Positions 35,605 to 42,833 of a stretch of DNA of 59,333 nucleotides are shown here, one piece after another. Position 1 is the stretch's first letter; each line of letters starts with the position of its first letter. The stretch covers positions 1 to 59,333 of the forward strand of contig JAGAPD010000007.1 of assembly GCA_017623435.1 (NCBI GenBank), in the 5' to 3' direction. This stretch comes from Clostridia bacterium (GTDB lineage Bacteria; Bacillota; Clostridia; Christensenellales; Pumilibacteraceae). A program made the position numbers and the translations under genes. Under the pieces are notes generated by a model. It was given only the letters and a program-made list of their open reading frames with translations. It made no database searches and was not told the DNA's origin.

Positions 35605-35632
35605 TTGATTTTTATGTGAAATATGGTATAAT
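35605..35632 (+). promoter_or_regulatory. Promoter of the rhamnosidase gene
   Basis: TTGATT (35605-35610), a 16-base spacer and TATAAT (35627-35632) lie 35 bases ahead of the ATG. It diverges from the BspA promoter about 65 bases away. Confidence 0.75.
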
Positions 35633-35666
35633 GGTAGTAGAAAAATTAAACGAATAGGAGAAAAAG

Positions 35667-37895
35667 ATGGCTGAGCTTATCAAAAAGGCGAAGTGGATTA
35701 CTTGCCAAAAGAAAACTGAAGGCGAAAATGCGTGCTTTACGCGTTATTTTGACGTTGATAAAAAGGTTAAAAGCGCTACTGCGTACGCGTCAGCAATAGG
35801 CGTTTACGAACTGCGTATCAACGGCGTTAAGCAGGGCCGTAGCGTGCTTACGCCCGGGCTTACGAGTTATAAAACGCGAGTTCAATATCAGTCCTACGAT
35901 ATAACTGGTGCGCTTACGGACGGACAAAACCGTGTTTGCATCGAAGTAGGGCCAGGCTGGGCAGTAGGCGTGTATACCTACTGCAAAAACCATAACGTTG
36001 CCGACCATACCAGTATTATCGGCGCGATTGAAATCACGTACGAGGATAAGAGTAAGCAGGTTATTTTGACGGACGAGTGTTGGGAAACTAAGACCACGCC
36101 CGTAGTATACTCGGATATTTACAACGGCGAAACGGTGGATATGACTGCGCCCGTAACTGCGCTTGGAAAGGCAAAAATCGACAAGGTTAAAAGCAAGCTC
36201 GTTTATCAGATAGGCGAAGATATTATCGAGCAAGAACGCCTCGCGCCCGTGGAATATTTCGTAACGCCCAAGGGCGAGAAGGTTATTGACTTCGGACAAA
36301 ATATGACGGGCTACGTTGAACTAAAAATCAGCGGAAAAAAGGGCGACGTAATCGAGTTTGACTGCGCGGAAGTGCTTGACAAAGAGGGCAACTTCTACAA
36401 CGCGAATTACCGCTCGTCAAAAAGCACGGTAAAGTACGTGCTTGACGGAGTGGAGCGCGTTTATAAGCCCCGTTTTTCCTTCCAAGGATTCAGGTATATT
36501 CGCTTTATAAATATCCCCTCGGACTTCGACCTTAACCTTGATAATATTCGCGCGATTGCCGTTAATTCGGATATTGAAAGGACGGGCTATTTCCGTTGCG
36601 GTGACGAGAGAATTAACCAGCTTTTCCACAATATTATCTGGGGACAAAAGAGTAACTACCTCGATATTCCTACTGACTGTCCTCAGCGTGACGAGCGCCT
36701 TGGCTGGACGGGTGACGCACAAGTTTTCTGCGCAACCGCAGCGCGCAACTTTAAGGTGGATAAATTCTTCAAAAAGTGGTTGGGCGACCTTAGAATCGAT
36801 CAGTACCCAAACGGCGTTATAAACCATATTTGCCCTATGCTTATCGGCGGTGGAAACGCGTCGGCGGCTTGGGCGGACGCTTGCACCATTATCCCGTGGG
36901 AGCTTTACCGCGCGTATAACGACGTAAGTTTTCTTGAAGATAACTTTGAGATGATGAAAAAGTACGTGGATTATCTCCATAGCGCAGGAAGTGAGGAATT
37001 CTTGTGGCTTGAGGGCAGTCACTACGGCGACTGGCTGGCTATGGACGCAGGCGAGGACTCTTACGTCGGTGCGACCTCAGTTGACCTTATCGCGTCCGCG
37101 TTCTTCGCTTATTCGACCGAACTTTTGATAAAGTCGGGTAAGGTTTTGGGCAAGGATATGAGCGAGTATGAAAGCCTTTACGCGAGCGTTCGCGCCCGTT
37201 TCCGCGAGTTCTATATGTACGACGGCAAGCTTCACAATATCTTACCAAAAGACGAAAAGGGCGAGAGAAAGGAAGGAATTTTAACGCAAACGGGAATTAT
37301 CCTCGTGCTTAAATTTAACCTTTGCGAAGAGAGTGAAAGAGCGTATTTTGCAGGCGAGCTTAAACGACTTATTGCCGAGAACAATGGCAAAATGACTACG
37401 GGATTCGTAGGCACTCCTTATATTTTGGACGTGCTCACTAAGGAAGGTATGGTGGACGAGGCGTACAAGCTTTTGTATAGAAATGATAATCCTTCGTGGC
37501 TATATTCGGTGGACCACGGCGCAACGACTATGTGGGAGCATTGGAACGGAATTAAGGAGGACGGCAGTTTTTGGAGTACGGATATGAACTCCTTTAACCA
37601 CTATGCGTACGGCTCGGTGGGCGAGTGGCTTTACGGCACGGTTTGTGGCGTTAAAATCGTTGGACCCGGATATAAAGAAATTGAAATCGCACCTATTCCG
37701 TGCAAAAAGCTTGGCTTTGCTCAATGCTCAATCGACACGGTCAGCGGTACGGTAAAAAGCGGTTGGTATTATAAGGGCGACGACGTGTATTTTGACTTCG
37801 TTATTCCTTGTGGCGTTACTGCAAAAATTACTTTGCCAAACGGCAAAACCGAAATCGTAAGGTGCGGAAGTTATTGCTATACCGTAAAAGCATAA
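35667..37895 (+). CDS. GH78 alpha-L-rhamnosidase
   Basis: 742 residues without a signal peptide, so probably cytoplasmic and acting on imported oligosaccharides or glycosides. N-terminal beta domains carry AYASAIGVYELRINGVK-like sequence typical of bacterial rhamnosidases. The (alpha/alpha)6 catalytic domain holds the motif DCPQRDERLGWTGDA with conserved acids D337, E343 and D350, and a later WEHW with E624. These match the acidic residues important in characterised GH78 enzymes. A C-terminal beta domain ends the protein. It has its own promoter and terminator. It releases terminal rhamnose from plant or bacterial glycans. No rhamnose catabolic genes are nearby. Confidence 0.9.
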   Translation: MAELIKKAKWITCQKKTEGENACFTRYFDVDKKVKSATAYASAIGVYELRINGVKQGRSVLTPGLTSYKTRVQYQSYDITGALTDGQNRVCIEVGPGWAVGVYTYCKNHNVADHTSIIGAIEITYEDKSKQVILTDECWETKTTPVVYSDIYNGETVDMTAPVTALGKAKIDKVKSKLVYQIGEDIIEQERLAPVEYFVTPKGEKVIDFGQNMTGYVELKISGKKGDVIEFDCAEVLDKEGNFYNANYRSSKSTVKYVLDGVERVYKPRFSFQGFRYIRFINIPSDFDLNLDNIRAIAVNSDIERTGYFRCGDERINQLFHNIIWGQKSNYLDIPTDCPQRDERLGWTGDAQVFCATAARNFKVDKFFKKWLGDLRIDQYPNGVINHICPMLIGGGNASAAWADACTIIPWELYRAYNDVSFLEDNFEMMKKYVDYLHSAGSEEFLWLEGSHYGDWLAMDAGEDSYVGATSVDLIASAFFAYSTELLIKSGKVLGKDMSEYESLYASVRARFREFYMYDGKLHNILPKDEKGERKEGILTQTGIILVLKFNLCEESERAYFAGELKRLIAENNGKMTTGFVGTPYILDVLTKEGMVDEAYKLLYRNDNPSWLYSVDHGATTMWEHWNGIKEDGSFWSTDMNSFNHYAYGSVGEWLYGTVCGVKIVGPGYKEIEIAPIPCKKLGFAQCSIDTVSGTVKSGWYYKGDDVYFDFVIPCGVTAKITLPNGKTEIVRCGSYCYTVKA

Positions 37896-37908
37896 ACACG
37901 AAAAACAA

Positions 37909-37940
37909 AAAACGGACTACCACGTAGTAGTCCGTTTTGC
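37909..37940 (+). terminator. Terminator of the rhamnosidase gene
   Basis: AAAACGGACTAC pairs perfectly with GTAGTCCGTTTT around a small loop that contains ACGT, then GC follows. It is almost the same as the element at 38832. Confidence 0.85.
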
Positions 37941-37979
37941 TATATATACAAAATTTATCAAAAAATTTTCAAAAACCTA

Positions 37980-38008
37980 TTGACAGTGTATAATTCCTAA
38001 TGTATAAT
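37980..38008 (+). promoter_or_regulatory. Promoter of the AT-rich lipoprotein gene
   Basis: Consensus TTGACA (37980-37985) and TATAAT (38003-38008) are separated by 17 bases, 54 bases ahead of the ATG. Confidence 0.85.
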
Positions 38009-38062
38009 AAATATACAAAAGCCAAAGAAATTTGGTAAAAATTAATTTATTAAGGGGGCATT

Positions 38063-38827
38063 ATGAAGAAGATGAGAAGAATAATTTCATTTGTATTAGC
38101 ATTGATGTCCGCACTTTGTTGCTTTGCCTGTCAACCAGATGAAGATCCACAACCGTTTGTTTCTCAATTTACTATAGAGGAGCATATAGAAAGAATACGG
38201 AATATAACCGAATATGCACTTCGCTATGAAATTGAGAAAGGACACGTTAAGGATATCTACATTGACGCGTTATATCAGTTTGATGGGAGCACACCAAGAC
38301 AATTTTTAGTTGAGTTTGAATTTTGCGGTGATGAATGTAAAGAAGTAGCACATCAATTTGCATTGATTCATAGTAATAAATTTACGTGCGCTTATTTAGG
38401 TTATGACACTAAAAGAACACACGAAAGTTTATTTCGTCACTATATAGTAGATACGAACAGAGATACTTACTTGATAGAAAATATAGCTGGTGTATGTGGT
38501 TCAAATGGCTTTTTTGGAAAAAGTATATATACTGAACTAGGGTACAAAGAGTCAAAAAAATATTATGCAGGAGGGCGTTTTGGTGTATTGACAGAAGAGG
38601 GAATTTTGCAAGTATTAAAAATATGTGAACGCTATTGTTGTTATTCGTGCCAAAACAATCAATTGGTAAAGGACAGGATTGATTTTGAACAAAAAATATT
38701 AAGTGAAGAAGATTGCTCAAAAATTAAAGCATATTCTGGGGGAGATAATCCATACCCAATAGGAGGTTTATCGGACGCGGATTTGCCAGGTTATGCAGAA
38801 TGGGCGGACGGCAATCCTCATTGCTAA
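38063..38827 (+). CDS. Orphan lipoprotein of unknown function, AT-rich
   Basis: 254 residues, start preceded by AAGGGGG. The lipobox CFAC gives a lipidated Cys23. The mature part is hydrophilic, with several cysteines (pairs near residues 93, 147 and 190-194) and no domain that I recognise. Codon use differs strongly from neighbours: it favours ATA, AGA, TTA and TTT-type codons and lacks the TAC, GAC, CGT and CTT bias seen elsewhere, so recent acquisition is likely. It has a consensus promoter and a family terminator, so it is expressed alone. The C-terminus GYAEWADGNPHC ends on a cysteine. Confidence 0.7.
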   Translation: MKKMRRIISFVLALMSALCCFACQPDEDPQPFVSQFTIEEHIERIRNITEYALRYEIEKGHVKDIYIDALYQFDGSTPRQFLVEFEFCGDECKEVAHQFALIHSNKFTCAYLGYDTKRTHESLFRHYIVDTNRDTYLIENIAGVCGSNGFFGKSIYTELGYKESKKYYAGGRFGVLTEEGILQVLKICERYCCYSCQNNQLVKDRIDFEQKILSEEDCSKIKAYSGGDNPYPIGGLSDADLPGYAEWADGNPHC

Positions 38828-38831
38828 AACA

Positions 38832-38863
38832 AAAACGGGCTACCACGTGGTAGTCCGTTTTGC
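38832..38863. terminator. Terminator between convergent lipoprotein and serine hydrolase genes
   Basis: AAAACGGGCTACCAC pairs with GTGGTAGTCCGTTTT with one wobble. A-rich and T-rich flanks let it serve both converging genes. It is a member of the repeated terminator family. Confidence 0.85.
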
Positions 38864-38880
38864 TATATTTCGTTATTTTT

Positions 38881-40356
38881 TTACTGTTTTTTGCCTACTA
38901 ATCTTCCGCTATATTCGTCTAAGAAAAATTCGGCAGTTTTTGAAAAACGCGCGCTGACGTAGTCGTCGTTAAAGGAGAAAACTGCGCTCATATTTCCAAA
39001 ATAGCGGTCGATAATTTGCACGAACAAAACGAGCGTGCGCTCGTCCGTAAAGGCGAGAGAAACTGCGTCGTCGTACTTAAATCCGTCGCTCGTTGCTACT
39101 CCGCCGTGCTCGTTACTGTAACCAAGCTGAGGGAATTTTCCAAAGACGTTGTGATTAATTCCAAAGGGAATTTTCTTCTTGCCTTGCGCGTTGTGGTAAG
39201 TGAAAACGCCCTTCTTACCGTTGAAAGTAAAGGTGAATTTGCTTATGCCCATAGGGTTATTTTCGCACGCGTAAGTTACGCCGTTAATCTTATTTTTGAG
39301 AGTGTCGTTTTCAATGCCAGTGACTGCGCGAAGCTTTAGATTTTTAGTAGCACGGTTGTATCGTGTAGCCGCCGATTTATTTTCGGGCAAGGGAGTGTCG
39401 GAAATTTTTTCCACGATCAATTCGTTGAAAGCACTTACGATATACGGGCGCAAAAAGTCGTTGCCCTGATTGTCGGATACGAACGCGAAAAGCAGGTCTT
39501 TGTCGGGATAGCAAAGCGTGAGTTGATCGCCCATTCCCACGAATGCAAAGCCGTTATTTTGCACTCGCCAGATCTGATAGCCGTAGCCTTGATGAAGGAA
39601 ATGGAAATGTCCGTCTTCACGGTTAGAAACTTGATTCTTCGTAGCCTCGCGCAAATACTCTTCGCCCATAAGGCGTTTGCCGTCGTATACTCCGTAATTC
39701 ATCACGAGCTGACCAAACGACGCCACGTCGCGCAGAGTGCACACCATCGCTGAATCCCCCCACGAGTCGTCCGACTTCGTTTTAAGAATGGTCGCGGTCT
39801 TGAAAGTACCCATATGACGAAAAAGCTTTTCGTTTAAGTAATCAAACAAGCTTTTGTTTGCTAATTTTTCCACTAAAGAGGAAAGCACTTGCGAGCCGGA
39901 GCTGTCGTATTCCCAATAAGTGCCCGAGCGGTGAGGGGCTTGTTGCGTGGTAAAGTAAAGGCGCGTGCGATCAACCTCGTCGCTACAAAACCACCAGTCG
40001 GGGCTTCCTGCCGTGCACATAGTCAGCATATCGCGTACCGTCAAAGTATCCTGAAAGCGCATCAAAACGGGCGGTAACTTTTCGGGAAAATAAGTAATGA
40101 TTTTCTCGTTAATATCCACCTTGCCTTCTTCCACCAGCAAGCCTATCGCCACGCTTACGAAGCTTTTAGTTTGCGAATAAAGTCTGTGGCAAAAATCCTG
40201 ATGGAAGGGTGCCCAGTAATTTTCGGCAAAAACCTTGCCCTCCTTCATCATAATGATGCCGTGAGTAGCGCAACCGCTTTTTTCCATAAGCGTGATGAGT
40301 TTAGTGACCGCGTCGGACGAAATTCCTGCGCTCTCGGGCGTAATTTTCTCAAACAT
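38881..40356 (-). CDS. Beta-lactamase-fold serine hydrolase (class C / esterase family)
   Basis: 491 residues without a signal peptide. The penicillin-binding fold motifs are present: SQTK with the nucleophile S61 and base K64, and Y150-D-S152 in WEYDSSGSQ. The C-terminal ~150 residues form an additional beta domain. Members of this family are mostly cytoplasmic esterases, transesterases or peptidases rather than true resistance enzymes; the lack of a signal peptide fits that. Its start codon overlaps the stop of the AraC regulator gene by eight bases, so the two are translationally coupled and the regulator likely controls it. The natural substrate is unknown. Confidence 0.82.
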   Translation of the reverse strand: MFEKITPESAGISSDAVTKLITLMEKSGCATHGIIMMKEGKVFAENYWAPFHQDFCHRLYSQTKSFVSVAIGLLVEEGKVDINEKIITYFPEKLPPVLMRFQDTLTVRDMLTMCTAGSPDWWFCSDEVDRTRLYFTTQQAPHRSGTYWEYDSSGSQVLSSLVEKLANKSLFDYLNEKLFRHMGTFKTATILKTKSDDSWGDSAMVCTLRDVASFGQLVMNYGVYDGKRLMGEEYLREATKNQVSNREDGHFHFLHQGYGYQIWRVQNNGFAFVGMGDQLTLCYPDKDLLFAFVSDNQGNDFLRPYIVSAFNELIVEKISDTPLPENKSAATRYNRATKNLKLRAVTGIENDTLKNKINGVTYACENNPMGISKFTFTFNGKKGVFTYHNAQGKKKIPFGINHNVFGKFPQLGYSNEHGGVATSDGFKYDDAVSLAFTDERTLVLFVQIIDRYFGNMSAVFSFNDDYVSARFSKTAEFFLDEYSGRLVGKKQ

Positions 40357-41182
40357 TTTCGTTGTCTCCTTTTACACGCTTTTGCAGTTTTCTGAACTGC
40401 GTAGGCGTGATTTTATTTTTCTTTTTGAATTCTCTTAAAAAGTTTGCGAGTGAGGAAAATCCACACTCAAAGCAAATATCCGTGACGGGCAAAGTAGTGG
40501 ATGCAAGCAAGTTTTTTGCGTGGTTGATTTTTAGCTCGCTTAAATACTGCGAGTAAGTTTTGCCCGTGAGTGAGCGAAATTTTCGGCAAAAATAATTGAC
40601 CTGATAGCCCGACATCGTGGCTACCGCAGTAAGCGATGGGTTTTGCGCAAAGTTGGTGTGAATAAAGTTAATCGCGTTTTGTAGGTCCGTGCGCTCGTCG
40701 TCGCCGTCAAGGGTGGGTGCGTAGCGCAGTAGCGTAGCAATGGCGGTGTTTAGCACCGAAAAGTAGATAATATCGCCCAAAGCGTCCATTTTCGACCGCT
40801 CTTTCACGCGCAAAATATTCGTCAAATACTCAAAATCCGTTTTGTTTAGCTTTCCGCATATAAAACTTCGCTTTTGAAGTAAAATTGCCAGTAATTTTGG
40901 CTCGATAGAGGTGGGCGAGAAAGATAGGTTAAAGTATTTGAGCGGTTTTTCAATCTTAACTTCGTGAAAATCGGTTGCGCGGATTATCAAAAAATCGCCT
41001 TTCTCAAACGAGAATTTTTTGCCGTTAATATGGTGCGTTGCCTTTCCCTCTACGCAAATTTCAATTTCGTAGTAGTCGTGCCAGTGCAGGGCAAAATTAG
41101 CGCTCTCGTGGCGCTCGTTTATCAGCGCGTACTGGGCGTACTGCTCACTAAGCTTCATTTGTTTGGGGAATGCACCTTTCAT
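40349..41182 (-). CDS. AraC-family transcriptional regulator
   Basis: Up to 277 residues. The N-terminal cupin sensor domain (about 20-105) has HWHDYYEIEICVEGK-like sequence with paired histidines and a GDFLIIRATDFHEV strand. The C-terminal ~100 residues hold two helix-turn-helix units, ending SLANFLREFKKKNKITPTQF-like sequence. Such regulators usually sense a sugar and activate hydrolase genes. It is first in a minus-strand unit with the serine hydrolase and divergent from the ROK-SIS/GH2 pair. The -10 box lies only seven bases before the given ATG, so either the mRNA is leaderless or translation starts at the ATG eight codons later (41158). Confidence 0.87.
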   Translation of the reverse strand: MKGAFPKQMKLSEQYAQYALINERHESANFALHWHDYYEIEICVEGKATHHINGKKFSFEKGDFLIIRATDFHEVKIEKPLKYFNLSFSPTSIEPKLLAILLQKRSFICGKLNKTDFEYLTNILRVKERSKMDALGDIIYFSVLNTAIATLLRYAPTLDGDDERTDLQNAINFIHTNFAQNPSLTAVATMSGYQVNYFCRKFRSLTGKTYSQYLSELKINHAKNLLASTTLPVTDICFECGFSSLANFLREFKKKNKITPTQFRKLQKRVKGDNENV

Positions 41183-41188
41183 ATACTA

Positions 41189-41217
41189 ATTATACCACTA
41201 AATTTTATCTTATGCAA
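41189..41217 (-). promoter_or_regulatory. Promoter of the AraC regulator unit
   Basis: On the minus strand TTGCAT (41217-41212), a 17-base spacer and TATAAT (41194-41189) are seen. One arm of the inverted repeat fills the spacer, suggesting self-regulation. Confidence 0.7.
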
Positions 41218-41247
41218 GGATAATATACGAAATAAAAGATAAAATTT
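41200..41247. promoter_or_regulatory. Inverted-repeat operator candidate between divergent genes
   Basis: AAATTTTATCTT (41200-41211) and AAGATAAAATTT (41236-41247) are perfect 12-base inverted arms 24 bases apart. The left arm lies between -35 and -10 of the regulator promoter. The right arm touches a possible + strand -35 TTGCAA (41246-41251), which with TATAGA (41270-41275) could serve the ROK-SIS gene. The layout suits a regulator binding both promoters. Confidence 0.55.
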
Positions 41248-41306
41248 GCAACATAATCGTTAATATTCGTATAGAAAGCGCGCGCGATATGATTTATACT
41301 TAAATT

Positions 41307-42833
41307 ATGGAAAGAAAAATTTTATACAGTTTATCAATAGGTGGAACTAAATGTGCTCTTGCGGTGTGGCGAGAAGAGGGTGGGAAATACCGACTTTTAT
41401 CCAAAGACACCTTCGCTACCCTTGGGCGCGACGAAAACGCGGTTTTAGCCGACTTTTTTGCGCTGATGGATAGTAAAGCTGATAAGCCCGACGCTATCGG
41501 CGTTATTTGCGGTGGACCGCTTGACGAGAAAGAGGGCGTTATTCTCGCTCCTCCCAACCTTAACGGCTGGGAAAGGGTGGAGATAACGGAAATTTTGTCG
41601 CGTAGATACGGCGTGCCGTCGCGCTTACTTAACGACGCTAACGCAGGTGCGCTCGCAGAGCACCGTTTTGGCGCAGGACAGGGCAAAAATAATATCGTTT
41701 TTCTCACTTTTGGCACGGGTTTTGGCGCAGGAATTATCGTGGACGGCAAGCTTTATAGCGGTACGAACAGTATGGCAGGCGAGATAGGTCACGTGCGCCT
41801 TGCTCCAACGGGCGGAATAGGCTTTGGAAAAGCAGGCTCGTGCGAGGGCTTTTGTAGCGGTGGCGGTATGGCGCAAACGGCTATGGCGGTTGCTGGTAAA
41901 AAAGTCACGGCAAAGGAAATTGCCGAGTGCGCGAATAAGGGCGAGGCTTGGGCGGAAGAGGTTTTCCGTATCACGGGTGAAAAGTTAGGTGAAACGCTTG
42001 CAATCGTGACGGATATTTTCAATCCCGAGCGTATTATTATCGGTGGAATTTACGCGCGCTGTAGGGCGCGCCTTGACAAATACGCCTTGCCCGTATACGA
42101 GCGTGAGGCGATTGAGCGCAGTAGAAAGGTTTGCGAAATCGTACCGATATCTTTGGGCGAAAGCTTGGACGAGTACGCCTCGCTTGCTTGCGCGGTGCTT
42201 GCAAAGGAGAGCGACAGCGTTTATACTCGCTATCCCGCGCTTTTGTCTATAAAGGACAGTATCGAGGGCGCGATTGAGGATATCGTGGCTTGCTATAAAA
42301 GTGGTGGAAAACTACTGCTTGCCGGTAACGGCGGATCACAGGCGGACTGCGCGCATATCGTAGGCGAGCTTATGAAAAGTTTCGTTCTTCCTCGTCCGAT
42401 TGAGGAGAATATGCGCAAAAATCTTTGCGAGAGTGAAGAGGGAAAGGCTTTGGCGCAAAACTTACAGGGTGGATTGCCGGCAATGGACTTGTGCAGTCAA
42501 AGTGCGCTCGTGACGGCGTATAACAACGACGTAAGCGCTGACGCCGTGTACGCGCAGGTGCTTTCCGTGTGTGCAAAACCGGGCGATATTTTCGTGGGAA
42601 TTTCCACGTCGGGTAACGCCAAAAACGTTAAAAACGCCTTTTTAGTGGCAAAAGCAATGGGTATCAAATCTATACTTTTGACGGGGAAGACGGGCGGTGC
42701 GTGTGCGCCCCTTGCGGACAGAGTAATTTGCGTTCCCGAAAAAGAAACTTACAAAATTCAGGAGTATCATTTGCCTATCTACCATCATATTTGCCTTAGT
42801 GTAGAGAGGGCTATGTTTGGGGGTAAAAAATAA
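41307..42833 (+). CDS. ROK-family sugar kinase fused to a GmhA-like SIS isomerase domain
   Basis: 508 residues with two domains. Residues 1-~300 are a ROK kinase: N-terminal LSIGGTKCALAVW phosphate-binding loop, NDANAGALAEHRFGAG, FGTGFGAGIIVDGKL and GEIGHVRL, the usual metal and sugar segments. Residues ~310-505 are a SIS domain with LLLAGNGGSQADCAHIVGEL and ISTSGNAKNVKNA, closest in look to phosphoheptose isomerase GmhA. The usual CxCGxxGCxE zinc motif of ROK proteins is altered to GSCEGFCSGGG. The fusion suggests phosphorylation and isomerisation of one sugar by one protein. It overlaps the GH2 gene (TAATG), so that sugar may come from a beta-mannoside. No strong ribosome site is seen before the ATG. 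Confidence 0.85.
   Translation: MERKILYSLSIGGTKCALAVWREEGGKYRLLSKDTFATLGRDENAVLADFFALMDSKADKPDAIGVICGGPLDEKEGVILAPPNLNGWERVEITEILSRRYGVPSRLLNDANAGALAEHRFGAGQGKNNIVFLTFGTGFGAGIIVDGKLYSGTNSMAGEIGHVRLAPTGGIGFGKAGSCEGFCSGGGMAQTAMAVAGKKVTAKEIAECANKGEAWAEEVFRITGEKLGETLAIVTDIFNPERIIIGGIYARCRARLDKYALPVYEREAIERSRKVCEIVPISLGESLDEYASLACAVLAKESDSVYTRYPALLSIKDSIEGAIEDIVACYKSGGKLLLAGNGGSQADCAHIVGELMKSFVLPRPIEENMRKNLCESEEGKALAQNLQGGLPAMDLCSQSALVTAYNNDVSADAVYAQVLSVCAKPGDIFVGISTSGNAKNVKNAFLVAKAMGIKSILLTGKTGGACAPLADRVICVPEKETYKIQEYHLPIYHHICLSVERAMFGGKK

Noticed and set aside
38881..40356. Secreted antibiotic-resistance beta-lactamase
   Set aside because: The catalytic motifs fit the fold, but there is no signal peptide and there is an extra C-terminal domain, which suits a cytoplasmic esterase or peptidase better.
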